This document shows positions 48,733 through 61,571 of a stretch of 64,000 nt of DNA, one piece after another; position 1 is the first letter of the stretch, and the number at the start of each line of letters is the position of its first letter. A program made the translations under genes and the position numbers. Source of the stretch: Agroathelia rolfsii. Taxonomy: Eukaryota > Basidiomycota > Agaricomycetes > Amylocorticiales > Amylocorticiaceae. The notes under the pieces are model-generated. The model made no database searches and was not told the origin of the DNA. It saw nothing but the letters and a program-made list of their open reading frames with translations. Location: contig JABRWF010000001.1 in the NCBI GenBank assembly GCA_018343915.1, positions 5,394,001 through 5,458,000 of the forward strand. Reading direction: 5' to 3'.

Positions 48733-51700
48733 AGCTTTGGTACGTGCAGGAAGGAGCTTGCGACGAGTGGTGCAAAACAATCGCCGCCGCCGCCCTCATG
48801 CTCCCTTCTCTTCTTATTACCTGTGCATTTGTTTTTAGGGCCATCTTCCCCTTCCCTTCTCTAGTTCAATCAGGCCGGGCGTCGCACTCGTGTGTGGATC
48901 GGCAAACAGTGAGCTTTACCGCGACTATTAGAGGTGACTAGAGTGCCGTGAAGATGATAATCATCCGTTCATCATCGTATGGGTACTAATCGAGCTTAGC
49001 ATATGGGAATATGTCGAAAGATTTACACCTCCGTGGAAATACACGGATAGTATGCTGGCATCCCATCTATAATTATATTGTTCCAATAGTCGGTGTCTCA
49101 TCACACCCCAGACTCGGAGTCGGATCCTCTCGGCAAATAGTATGAGGTGTTGAGAACACAGCATTTTTTTAATCATGTTCAGCAAGGGCTACATACATAA
49201 CAAGCCTGAATTGCAACAGAATGTTTCAAATTCTAGCCTTCAGTTTGAACTTTGAATGCCATTTTTGAACCCCTTGCACGCTTGAACTTGAACCCGATAT
49301 TGATTCACCCCGGCGACCCTACGCTGGCACCTCCGCGTCCTCCTCGCGGAGACATGTCACCATCTCCGCATCGTGTCGCCACTCCGCCAGGATCATAGCC
49401 ATACACTACTCGCCCCCACCGGATCCTCCTGACTCGCGCCGGCTCGTTACATGCGCATTTATTAAGCGCATGCTGCCTAGCCACATAGTCAAAACAAGAT
49501 TGGGGGTATCCACACTATACCGTGCCACGAATACAGAATATAGTTTTAATGGAGTACGTACCCTTAATACGGACGGAACGAAGTACCTATCTTCTCATAT
49601 AGAATCAGAAAGTGACCCTAGGACCGTACTCGTGTTCATCTGTTAAAGTGAGCAAAAGTGCTCTGGAAATAAACACACGGCAACGGCACCTCCTACACCC
49701 GGACTTCCGCACTGCCTGTTGACAGGCGTGTTAGTTGGTGATGCCAATGATCACTATACTGATGGTGGTACGAGGAATTATTCAAAGGGCGGATTGTTCG
49801 TGTTCCACTATATCATCGTGGACCATAATATAATACGACGTGCTGATGGCCTGGCTTGATTCGTACACTATATCTATCGTCAATGCAGTACGACGGACTT
49901 CGTTATGTTAATACCCTGTATTTTCTGGCTCCATCGTCTGAGTCCTGCCAGCGTGTTCATAAACCTCGAGCGATTTAGCCGAGCTAGCATCTTCTTTGAA
50001 TGAATGAACGAAATGGCCACCTCCCTAGCATTTTTGCTTCACCCAATAAAAGAGGAAAATACATGTGACAGCCACTCATTTCTGACCTCCTGAATAATCG
50101 GAGCAAGGTTGGGGCGTTTGTCTACACACACTCGTTGTGCACAATATGATCATCCCGCGATCCTGTAAACACTGGTTTCAGGACACTCTAACGGACGAGA
50201 CCAAACGGTGTCATCATGATCATAAATATGGATGAACTGGCGAGTGTTGGCGCGGCGTTTGTTCACTGCAAGACTAGTCTATGATAACGATCACGCTTTT
50301 CTATGAAACGTTGCAATCAATTGAGTCTATTCAGATGATCAAGAGAGCTTGAATAGGAAGGTGCAACGCAGTATCCCCACTGTCCGTGATAAACAACTTA
50401 CCTTTCCTGGGGCTACAAAGACACTGCATGCATCGCTAACATAAGCCACATCAAACCTGCTGTCTACGGCTCCGCTAATCAATGTACACATCACACAGCC
50501 GCCGTACTGTCTCCAGGACCCAGATGAGCGATCGCGCGGATGAAGCGCCGTCTGTGTGATCCAGGGATGTGACATGAGAATAGAGATATTACGATAATTC
50601 ATCAAAGTCGCTAACGTTTGAATGTAGATGGCATGGCCTGTTTACATCATATCAATGAAACCTTTTTCACTTCCCCCCCCCTACTTATGACTCGGATGGC
50701 CCTAGCATCCCGAGCAAGACTTCCATTCATAAGCTGCTAGTCTTTTCAGTCTAAAGATACAGATGTGGCGTTTGGAAGTTACGCGAACCTTATACTTGAT
50801 GCCAGCGAAGTCTTTGGGCTTACTTTCGTCTCAACACCCCGCGAGGGTTTTCAAATCCACCGGATCCCCGTCATCTATTTTTGACACCGGTAATGCTTGG
50901 GCCCAAACCATCCTCACTGGTTTAATGCACATTGGCTGCTGGTCATGACTGCGCGGGAGGCTGGACCTATGGAAGATTCTAAATTTTTGGTTGTAACATG
51001 TTGCTCGCCTATTTGTATTCTCTCTTGAGAGCTTAAAAGGTACTCCCTTCTCAGTCCGAGAGCCTGTGTCTTCATATGCAGGTTCATGTCCACTATATAC
51101 GTGATGGCGCAGCAAATCAGGGTGAGTATCAAAGAGTAACATCAAGCAACTCAAAGTCGCACGGAAACCAAACGGCTTAAGCTCAAGCCCGCTCGGAAGG
51201 TTCGGTCCGGATCGGCTCCCAGCTGAACACCATCCATTCTCTACTGTCGTTGTGGATTGTGACAATAGTACCACCCGGAATGGGCATCACCTAATATTAC
51301 AGCATCGGATGCTTCGAGCTTTCTTCTTTGCTTTCTGAGAACCCTGAAGCACGAAGCTATCCTTTCAACTCAGAGGTCTAGCCTGAGAAGATGATTATTA
51401 GACAGCACTGCAAGGGCAATACAACAGCAAAATTCATTCATTTTACGCATGGAGCATTGACACAGCAGTTGGAACAATGCACAAGGCCTTAATTTTATAT
51501 GTTCGATGAGGGCTACATCAAAAGGGGGGCAGCCTTTAGGGACTTGCCCAAAATTTGCCATATCTAGCTTATTACACATTTTACATATTCATTAGTTACA
51601 TGATCTTAAATCTAAGAAAAGTCAAGTGGGATTTCTTACTTGTGTCTTCCAGAAAAAATAGGTATTAACTGCACATGTTTCTGTTATTCTTTACCTTGGC

Positions 51701-52719
51701 GATCACCATTCTTGTCATCAGCAACGTCATATTAATTGGATAGACGATTGAGAAACGAGTTATCCATCCGTTTAGGAGGGACATCTACGCCCGATCATAG
51801 AATGCATCAGGTTCGAACATTTTGATAGTTACGTTTAGATTCGGAGACCTAGGACCCACTAACAAGGTCTAGGCCTATCCCAAGCCATTGATTTTTCGAT
51901 CAAATCCACTAGGCCAGTGGTGAGTATCAATCACAGGTGAGCGGCACTTTGTTTCACGTTTTGCTACTATGCCTTTGGGCTCAGCTGGCGAGCGACAACG
52001 AGGATGGCTATACATGCAATACAACGATGTATTATACATTAGAGATAGCAGAATACCAGCCAAGATACCTCTTATTAGTACAGTGTGGGTTAAAAAAAAA
52101 AAACAATCAATTAATTATGATCTCAAGTTACTGATGGCTACGAACAAGATACCACTTGATAGTCACGGTATGAAATAACGAACTAAATTGATTTTATTTC
52201 GGATGAGATGAAACCGGGTCATGATTATATAATTGTGGCTTGACGTCCGATACGATCCAGACCAAGAGGTACTAGAAGGTGGGCCGATTTGGAACAGATC
52301 CATCTGAGCTACGTCCGATCCCGAGATGAAATCATTCCGCTTTCTCTTTTCCGGGGTCCTAGTCCCCTCTTAGCGGTGTGAAAAGGCGGCAATACACAAA
52401 TGTTGCATTGTTAAGTTGAAAAATGTAAGCACGTGGACTCGGATGTGACGCAGTCATTGTATCCAGCCGACGGATGTTTCACTGGGTTGCCGTATGACGC
52501 TGTTGCATAACTATGAATGTATATAGCTTGTCAGAACCATTCATATTATTTCGTATAACGATATACCCCTTTAAGAGAATTTGAAATAACTACCAGGGAC
52601 AATGAACGGACTTTGGAAGTTCGGGCTGATTCACTCAGACAAATACCACATCCGTTATACTACACTATTGACAACTGAACAACCTGAGGGCTGTACGCAA
52701 GACGTACATATCAGCTTGA

Positions 52720-52721
<2 letters not shown>

Positions 52722-52751
<30 letters not shown>
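52722..52751. repeat. T30 homopolymer
   Basis: Thirty consecutive T, the longest homopolymer in the window. As the complement of a poly-A tail it could mark a minus-strand retroposed insertion, but no element body or target-site duplication was recognised. Confidence 0.9.
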
Positions 52752-55700
52752 CAGGAAAATCGTGTGGATTATGAATAGGCATTAAGATGGCTAGGTGTTC
52801 TAGCAATAGAATAAGAGACATTTATTGACTGGTGATGCTGTTATTTTCCATTGACTACTTTTGGAAAGATCAAAGAAATCCCTAAGGTTTCAAAGAACAA
52901 TCAGAATTTTCAAGATGGGTAATGGTGCTATTTTTTTTTTCTATCGCGAAATATAAGAATGGTTCATGTGAATTGCATCTTTAACAACGGTCGCTATATG
53001 CGTTCGTAGTAGCTGAGATAAGAAGGTTGCTGGCGTACATGAGGCTCATTCACTAAATTTTACTCTGTCCGGCCTTGCCCTGACCGCGCGCCAACGCCGG
53101 GGAAATCATTAAATTGGATAATTATAGCCGAGCTTCGCATGTAGTAATAATCACTGGACCGGGGATACTGGCATGCATACCAGACAAACGGTTCATTGGC
53201 CCTGACCTTGTGTGAGAGACCATGCGTGGTATTCTCAGTTCGCTAGCGGCGCTGTCTCAGCCTACAGTATATATCGCTCACTGGCAGGCAACCTGCAGAG
53301 AGGAAACAATAGAGAATACATGTAACAAATTTCAGCGTGACGGTAATTGAAAGGGTTAATTGCCCTGTTTGTCTAGCAGTCACTGATGATACGTGTGCGA
53401 TTATAGTGCAGATATACTACATGCACAATGATGGGCTCTTCGTCGCTTCAGGTTACTGCGCTGGAGGTCCATCGATGCCATTCCACGTCATGTGGTGGCT
53501 GAACCTTGTCCGTATGGATTATGTAATTCCTAAGACCTCAGAAAGATTGAGCTCATCTCTTCTGTTCTTCTGTTTCTGGAGTCTGAGTCGTCGTTGTCCC
53601 TGGTAGCCAGACTTGAAGATTTTCCCCTACTTGCTCATCTTCATCGTCCCACACGTCACCATCCTCAGCCATCTCTTTTTGAAATGATACTATTAGTGCT
53701 TTTGTCTTCATCTCCGGCTGCACTTGATGATTCATGGCTCCATCAACCACAGGCACTATACGATATCTTTGGAGGTAAGTCGGTTATGCACGGGTCATGC
53801 GTGGGGGACCACCAACAAAACGTTAAACACTGCCCTTGTCGACTTCTTTTCCTCTTCGCTACGTGCAGCCATCTACTGCTTGGCTGGGCAGGGCATCACA
53901 TAGTTACCTTAAGTAGCGCTTCTGCTATCGCATCGCACTCACATGAATGATCAGGGGGGCATATGAGTGCGGTCTGGAGCTGCCGCCTAGGTTTCATGGG
54001 TGGATACCGTTCTTGTTTGTGTTACTACGTGAGCCATCGCATGATTGTCTTACGTGTGAATGCATACGGCTTGATATGGCTACAACTGGTTCTCTACTTT
54101 CTCTCTAGCAATTGCGCATTGAACTTCGATGGTGCTAACAAAAGTATTGCTTCTGATGCCATCTGTTACACCTGCGTATATTGCTGGATCTTCTAGCTGT
54201 TCGGTCGTGTCAATGGCGATAAAAACCGCTGGCATATCTTGCATGAAACAACATGAAACTGATGGATCATGAAAATGTCGTCCTATTGTTAACCAAGCGT
54301 CCTTCACTCAGCTAGACAGGTCTGCCGGCCTTCGTTTCTCCTAGTGCTGATCTGCTTAGGCTGCGCGATAAATAGTGATGGGCTAAATCTGATTGATCTG
54401 GCCGACCACTCCACCACTGTTCTGCGTTCGGCAAGCATGAGGGACACCCCACCGATTCCCGATCAATCGCTTGTCTATTCTTCTTCTCTGTCTCTAGGCA
54501 TACGCTCTTTTGGGGCACCGGTCTTCTCTTCGGCATGGCACATGCATTGGCAAATTTAGTACCGATGACACGGCTACCCGGCCATACTGTGAAACGATGT
54601 ATATGATGACAAACTCCCGATAGACGTATTCCTCCGTGGCCACCGGCATGCAAACGGCACTGTCCAAGAGCGAGTACAGCCATTGGTCTTTACAGGGGGC
54701 ATCCCTGATTGGATGTTTCTGCCATTCTGCCAGCGCAAAAGGTCTTGTCTCTTCAAACACATTGGATTACCTCATAATCAATCACTACGCTTGTTTTTTA
54801 ATTGGCATTTTCCCTGAACAGTAAGCCGCAATCCGTACGTGATATTGAAGCTAATATAACGGTGTTTAGCAGATCATCGGTCACTGTAAGCGGTCAGGAC
54901 AGTTGATATGAATGACGCTATAGCCCGGATGGACTTTATATGCAGCGTTCCCATTTTGGGGTTCGTCAATGCCGCCGCCGACTTAGCCTCAGTGCCATGC
55001 GCCAGCAGTTACAGGTTATCCTTCACGGACTTCGCCGCCAACAAGGAGAGGCGATCCGACTGACCCGGTTCGTTAAGTCGCTCACCCATTGCGTCTCTTA
55101 ATTCAAGCCTGGGCACGTTACCTTTCCGGAATACCGCCGCGACTCGCCGGCTTGCTCCTTGGAGCTGCCCGTTCATCAGCGGTAGGGCTGCTCGTTGGCC
55201 ATCCGTTCCATTCTCACTCTTTTATTACATCCTAGCATGTAAATACAATTTCTTGATGATTACACCTTTATAATATACGCCCGTGTTTCCCTCTAAATGC
55301 GTTTTTGGTGTGGCATTAGCCCTGAATACTTCCCATCACACCATTTTCCCTGAGCGCCGCATTTATCCCTGGCGTGGCCAGCTCTGGATTTCGTAAGGCC
55401 TGAATGTTCTGATATCCAATTGTTGGCAATGCTGCCCTACTGAATGACTTTCATATATTCAATACCTTCACTGTGGAGATCCGCCCAAAGCAGTCACTTC
55501 TTTGGTCCTATGCATGCAGCAACCACTGATGTTTGTATACGTCGCACCAAATATAATATGCTCTCAGTCAAGCTTCCCGCGAGCGATCGCGTCACGTTCG
55601 CAATCAACCGTTTTTGGTAGTTTGATACCATTCCTGACGCTTCGGGGATAGCTTGCCTCTTTTCCGTCATTCGAATCCAAAATGAACATTCATTGGTCGC

Positions 55701-56252
55701 TGACCCCTAAATAAATAAACGCACCTGAGATGTAAGCATTCAGTTAGTCGAAGTCGAACTCTAACTTGACGAACAGGGAGCAAAACTTGTTCTTGACTTG
55801 ATATACAACATTCATGTGTTCAACTAAGTTATGGCAACCCATGGGGTATTACTGTCATCATAATGATAATGATATGACTTGAGGTCTTTTGACACGTGTA
55901 TGTCTCTGTATGGTCCTTTTGTTACAAAAACCCTACTAACTATTAGCACCATGGACTTGTTTCATCATATTTGTCATCATCAATGTACCATCGCCACTCA
56001 TCCCATCTCAGTTCTTCTCGATTGAGTATAACTTTGTTGTGGAGTAATTGTCCTGCACTGCAGCCATTACAGAAGCGACGTACGGTGTATCATCCGTATC
56101 ATGATAAGATTCCGTCCATTTGCCGTTATAATGATCATAATACTTGGCCAGCTCAACTTAGAGGTCTCTTCCATATTGGTGTCAGTTGGAGATTTTGGAG
56201 TAAATTACATTACTCGAGTTTAGACTACTAACTATCGTCTTCCAGCGCCTCG

Positions 56253-57990
56253 TTAGCACACAACGCCCCAATCATCCCATTCTACCCTTCCTTCTTGAAT
56301 GTCTACAATCCGCTCCCATAGCGCGTGACCGACCGGACCTAGGCCGTTATCATACTCGGGCAGGTGCATGTCTTTCAACAACGTTTTTCCTGAACCATCA
56401 CCATCGATGGTAGGGTATCCGATACGCCCCACAGGGCAGACGACGACGGCGGTGCCTACGCCAAAGGCTTCTAACAATTTGCCTTCGCTTGCCCACGCGA
56501 TAAGCTCGGACAATGTAAACGTGCGCTCGTGGACATGGATCCTGCTGGTTTGCGCCGTACCGGACGGAAAGGGGATCACGGGTTTCTCTGGGCTATGCGC
56601 GCGCAAGAGGGCTAGCGCGGAATCACGGGTTACGCCTGGCAGGATGGTACCATCGAGAGGTGGTGTGATTGCGTCAAGATCTGGAATACGGAAGAATTGA
56701 GCTATACTGCTTTCCGTCATTGATGACGAGCTGCAGGCTTACCACCGTCGCCGCGCTTAATGATCACAAAAAAGTTCATAGCACCCGCCTCAGTCACTTT
56801 CTTGTCCTCACCCAAGAGCCAGAGGACCTTATTATGGAGAAATTCAAACGATATGTAAGCATTTCCATTCACTAGCGTCATAAAGCTAAGGAACTTACCT
56901 GCTGATAGCCTTTCTGAGCAGCTAGTTTTCCGGGTAAAAATGTCGGAGCATAGTTCAGTCCGAGTTTATATCCGCCCGTACCACCAGGCCATGAGCGTAC
57001 ATTTTCCCCTACGGCGAGGAGAGATACCGGCTTGGGCCCTGTGGCAAAGAAGGGTCCAGATGGCGAGAGGATCACATACAGCAAGGCATGTTCGGAAGCT
57101 GCCACTCCGAATGCTAGCAGGTTTTTCAGATTAAACAAGATATCCTCAAGCAGCTATTCGATAAAAGGACACACATGCTTGTGTACCGATCATTGTGGGT
57201 CGCACATAGAGACTACACCCTGGTGCGTCCGGGATCCAGCGAGCGTCGATCGTGATCAATTGTCGTATCAGCTTCAACAATTCATCTGTGTTGACTGCCT
57301 ATCATATGGAACGCAAAAAATCAAGGTCGGTTCCAAGTAGTGAATGGACAAAAATCCATACGGGTAGCGCAACACGAGCGGCAGAGGAAGTAAATCGCTT
57401 CATATTCTTGTCAGGGCGGAATAGCCGTGGCCTTCCATCTGGCCCTAGGTATGCCTTTTGTTGCACCCACCGTTAGAGAAACGAACACGAGACTTGGAGC
57501 TTCAAGATGAATGTTTTCGCACCTTCATCCCCTCAAACACATTTGGACAATACTGAAAGCAAGATGCGGCTGGATCGATATTTAGGGGTGCGTAAGGTTT
57601 TATCTCAGGCGCTGACCACCCCGTCACTGGGTCGAACGAAACCAGCAACATATGGTCCGTAAAGACCTAGCTGACAATACATAAGATGCATGATGACGGC
57701 CATCTCTCATTAGACGAACTACCGTGACGTACTGTGCCGAATTTTAAGCTGCTCGATATCGGAAGGTCCTTGGGTGTGTTGGTCCGCGTTATTTTGACTT
57801 TTGATGCCTGTGAAAGATAGACATGAGCCATAAGCTCCCTTAGCAATAGACAAATGTCAGCAGTAAATACATCGAGGTCGGATAATGCATTTTGTGGGTC
57901 GGCCAGTACTTGAGAATCTATTCTCTTAGAAGCCACAGTAGTTACAAGAGTTTCGGATGATGAAATATGTCCGTTTTGTTTGATGGCCAT
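56253..57990 (-). CDS. Branched-chain amino acid aminotransferase (427 aa, 8 exons)
   Basis: Exons 5' to 3': 57990-57871, 57807-57733, 57666-57523, 57454-57362, 57298-57175, 57113-56899, 56827-56743, 56680-56253; total 1284 nt. Class IV PLP aminotransferase blocks are in order: [68 protein letters not shown] and [21 protein letters not shown]. Next comes [11 protein letters not shown], whose Lys is the expected PLP attachment site. [13 protein letters not shown] and [15 protein letters not shown] complete the fold. The enzyme interconverts Leu, Ile and Val with their 2-oxo acids. Exon 5 is ended at GCAT/GTGTGT because this keeps the conserved IGTQ block and gives a 61-nt intron; an earlier GTACAC donor would delete it. 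No strong presequence is seen, so a cytosolic or mitochondrial location is open. The first intron is 63 nt and open in frame. Confidence 0.93.
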
Positions 57991-58469
57991 GATGGGAGTA
58001 TCAAAAGTGAAGATGCGTTTATGTTGGCAGCTCTACTTGTTCAAGTTTCGATACCAGTGACCTTTAAGAGAATGCTTGTTGTGGAGAAATTGCCAGTGTG
58101 ACGTAGAAATGAGTGAGTCAAAATTCATCATCCTGAGTCCGGCCGAAATCGCCGATAAGCAAGCGGCCGCAAGACAAGACGGAGTTCAAGCTACATGTAT
58201 TTGAAACTCAAACAGCATATCATAATTGATTTTCATTTTCTATACAGGTGCGATATTTGATGGTACGGTTTGATTCTACTAGTAATATTAAAATTATTAA
58301 AATATTACACGACGAGATAGCCTAGTGTATTGAGTGTATGGCTCGAGGCAAACAATTCTTCGTGAGGTTGGGTGATGTATGTGGAGGACGGTAGTGAGGT
58401 TGGGATTTTCCTCATTCCATGCCAATAGAACTAGGCTTTGGTCATTTCAAACTTTGAATAAGGGAGGAG
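57991..58469. other. Intergenic upstream of the aminotransferase
   Basis: No coding frame seen. A/T-rich near 58250-58310, probably promoter on one side and 3' flank of the next gene on the other. Confidence 0.5.
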
Positions 58470-58862
58470 CTATTCGGAGAATGGGTGATTCATGTAACTG
58501 ACTGGCACCTCGAGAAATGTGGTATCAATTGCCCTCGTTGGCATTGTCAGGTGGTTAGGGTGAACACGAGTTTCATCTTCAATGTCGAGCAGCGCTGAAG
58601 CTGATACGGGAGAAAACAAGGGTAATCCATCAGAAGGTTCGTCGAGAGATTCAACATCTGATGAGGAATAGCCATCCGTCGAGGCTGACGTCGCCGTTAT
58701 GCTCGCCGCGCAAGCTGACAACTGCAACTTGAAAGGTTTCAGACCGCCTGAGCGGATACGCTCTATCGGACTGACATCTGCTTCAAGTTTCTGGTTTGCA
58801 GTGCGAGCCATTTGGGAGAGGTAAAACTCTCTTTTCTCCAGCTCAAATACTGAACAAGACAT
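58470..58862 (-). CDS. Uncharacterised small protein (130 aa, single exon)
   Basis: I do not recognise this protein. The frame begins MSCSVFELEKREFYLSQMAR with a short charged helix. It continues through a Ser/Thr/Asp-rich middle (STDGYSSSDVESLDEPSDG) and ends VPVSYMNHPFSE. No signal peptide, membrane span or C-terminal CAAX box is present. The composition is even and not repeat-derived, which favours a real gene, and it lies on the same strand as its neighbour downstream. It could also be the 3' exon of a longer gene. Confidence 0.5.
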   Translation of the reverse strand: MSCSVFELEKREFYLSQMARTANQKLEADVSPIERIRSGGLKPFKLQLSACAASITATSASTDGYSSSDVESLDEPSDGLPLFSPVSASALLDIEDETRVHPNHLTMPTRAIDTTFLEVPVSYMNHPFSE

Positions 58863-60238
58863 GACTGTTATGGTGAGATTACTTTGTCTTTGTGCGCGAG
58901 GATAGGGAGAAGCTAAACTGAACCAAAGCAGTAGCTTTAAGCAAAATCGGATAGGAGATAGACTAGTAAATAGGAGAATATACCGGTGTTTATTACTATG
59001 TAATATGCTTGCCCCTAAACGCCCCTATATCTGGGCGTATAGCGCAAATGAGAGTTCTCCTAGTCATAAAGGCTAGCGAAGAAAAGTCAATGAAAAGGGG
59101 AAAAAAATGACAATCAAAGGGGAATCCTACGTTAATATAGCTGGCCTGATTCGCTGCTGGAGGTCCTTACTAGCGTCTTCTTGGTCTGCGTTCATTTGCA
59201 CTGTGCCAGTGGTTGTCTTGTGGTAAAGAGTGTTTATCATCTAGATTCTCTTCACTGAATCTACTGGGAATCAAATACTGATGTTGAAATATCAATACTA
59301 TTTCCAATAGTCGCATTTAGTATTGCCATAGTCACATAGTTAAAGAGAGGGAATTTGTCATTTACTCCCCAAGTGAAAATACGATAAAATATCTACCAAT
59401 TGGAAGTAGGCGGAGGCGCTTTAGCTCATAGCCTAATCGTTGACTGTGACGCTGTTCCGTCGAAATAATAAGTCTCCATTGTTCGTGTTGTATTTTCGAT
59501 CACCATACTATTCTTCTATATTCAGGGACATTGTAGATTCAAAGTCTGTTTTGTTGTGCTCTTTGCACCATTCCTTAATATCACAGGACTATTCTCAGGA
59601 GAGGTAAAGTATAAGAAGCAAGGTAAATAGGACATTGGGAGTCCCTAGAGAGGCAAAACATTCCAAAAAAAGGCGAGAGAAATGCCCGGAGATAAATAGC
59701 AGGCGATGAGTAGTTAGGAGCTAGAGAGCACCAGAAATCGGAGCCAGAGCCAGTCCGAGACTAGCAGAAGTATGAATCAAGCAGTTTGATAATAGTGCAG
59801 AGAATCGACTAAGAGTGAGGGAAAGACAACATTCCCATTGCCAGGTCAATACTTCTACCTCAGTAACAGAGCAGCAGCAGATAGATATTACAGTTTTTGT
59901 ACTCGTGTTGTAACTCCATCTTGAGCCATTGGGGAGAAGTTTGTGACGCCCAAGTTTTGCACAAGACGTCCGCAACGCAACTTCCGCCGTTCTCGCGAAT
60001 ACATAATGGATGCGAGTCGTTTTTCATTCAAAAACAGTATGTTGTATGTTCCGTTCGTGATCAAGAAGACGCTGTAAGCCTTTCATCGTCTATAGTTAAG
60101 TAAACATCCGGCGAGAACCGTTCTCACATAACAATGATAAACACGGCTCTAGCTTGGTGTAAGCTTAAAGGAATAAAATGAACAACGCGCAATAGTTTGC
60201 GCTCACCCAACATCGTCGACAACTCGCGTAAGTTCAGA
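58863..60238. other. Intergenic, nothing recognised
   Basis: About 1.4 kb without a supported gene. A minus-strand frame at 59975-59721 has biased composition and no motif. Left end is the presumed promoter of the 130-residue protein. Confidence 0.5.
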
Positions 60239-60766
60239 TTATGCACTCGAGGGCGTCGGCTCACTGCCGAATATCTCGCGCTCACGCTGTATCTTCTCGC
60301 GGTGCTGCGCACGTGCAACGGCAACGTTCGAGTCGAGAAAGGCTTGGTAGAAAAAGTAGCCTGAAAGTGCGCCTGTGGCTGAACATCCGCGGTCATTGTA
60401 TTAGAAAATGGCCGTTTTCAAGATGAGCTATAATGTGGACTCACCGACTCCGGCGAATATAGTATTATTACGGCCAAGTTTGTAAAGTTTTGAGCTGATC
60501 AAAGCTGGATGACAATAGAGACATATTAGACCATATCTATTGCTTGAGGACAGCAGCCAGGGAATTTCGAAACTTCAAGAACAACCAACCTCCGGTTAGA
60601 CCAGCAGAAAGGCCAGCGAAAATGCCGTCAGTTCGAGCATCCTAGAGGTTCTGGTGGTCAGACTTTGAGGTGTAGTGGGGTGAATATCGCCTTGAGTGTG
60701 TACCTTGTAAGCCTTCGAGAGCGACTCCTCCAGAGTAAGATCTGATGATGGTGTATTCGGGTCCAT
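60239..60766 (-). CDS. Small membrane protein of unknown function (102 aa, 4 exons)
   Basis: Exons 5' to 3': 60766-60704, 60641-60590, 60504-60445, 60372-60239. They total 309 nt, with introns of 62, 85 and 72 nt. The protein starts with an acidic helix (LTLEESLSKAYK). Two Gly-rich hydrophobic helices with small-xxx-small spacing follow: DGIFAGLSAGLTG and NTIFAGVGGALSGYFFYQAF, separated by a basic loop (SSKLYKLGRN). The tail is charged and ends RAQHREKIQRERE plus IFGSEPTPSSA. Such a layout suits a small organelle membrane protein, perhaps mitochondrial, but I cannot name the family. The clean joins at four exons make the gene real. An in-frame Met 18 codons upstream (60820) is a possible alternative start. 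Confidence 0.75.
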
Positions 60767-61571
60767 GACCGTGACGTCTAGGAATGGCTTACGTAAATGA
60801 GAACACATCGGCACATTCATGCTAAAATCACGTGACTATTATCACGAGTCAGCATTACATTTACTGTTATATGCGCGATTTTCAACGCCAGCAGGATTTT
60901 TGTGGATCTAATATCCTAGCGCAATAATTTGAGTCAAAAGCTAAGAAAAGAGGGGATTATAATTACAAAGGCGCAACAGAGTACAAGGTGCTATTCTAGT
61001 CCGGCCTAATTGTTACAACAATAAAACAACACTGAGTATAACTTGAAGCAATGACTCGCAGCACTAGTACATGTACATCATATGAATAAAAGACATTGGA
61101 ATTTTGTAGCCTTAGGCGGGGAATTGGCAGACAGCTAATTAAAAGCAAGGAAAACACCATGCTGGTATAAAGTGCCCACCAAAAGTCTGTCACACTTTTC
61201 GTGGGCACTGTATATCGATTAGATCATAGCAAAATTGCGTGGCATTTCCTTTCATAACCGCTTTTTTTTTGATTGGTATCGTACCGATAACCTGTCGCAG
61301 ACTTATTGGTCAGTGTGCTAATTCGAGAGAATTCAGAACCTTTTGGTACATTCGTTGTGGTAGCTGCGGGTTATCCATTTTATGATGCCAACAAACCCCT
61401 GGTGATACGTTCACATTTTGGAGCATAGAGTGTCAACATGTTGCATCAAGACAACTAATACATTCCCAAAGGACGATTATGAATGGCGTAGAGCATGACA
61501 AAGAGCTACATGGCTATAATCAGAGGATAATAGACTACGCACCTCTGTTTCTGCCTTCAGCTGTGTTACTT
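60767..61571. other. Intergenic, nothing recognised
   Basis: No supported gene. Short frames only; T-run near 61263-61271. Right end merges into the decayed F-box copy. Confidence 0.45.

Larger units (their letters stand above)
44102..56252. other. 12.1-kb region without a supported gene
   Basis: The region lies upstream of the cyclin start and downstream of the aminotransferase. The longest frame (44619-45488 plus, 289 codons) is translated from pyrimidine-rich repeats and has no domain. Minus-strand frames at 51274-50831, 54307-54080 and 53756-53553 look somewhat protein-like but could not be joined or recognised. A GC-rich island at about 54950-55210 differs from its A/T-rich surroundings. 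Simple repeats are frequent: A25 at 44226-44250, CATC units near 44986-45000 and 45088-45108, CT near 46538-46555, GA near 47186-47200, CA near 47716-47739, C15 and T30. The cyclin promoter must be in the left end. Confidence 0.45.

Noticed and set aside
50831..51274. 147-codon minus-strand frame
   Set aside because: Looks protein-like in part, but no family, start context or neighbouring exon could be supported.
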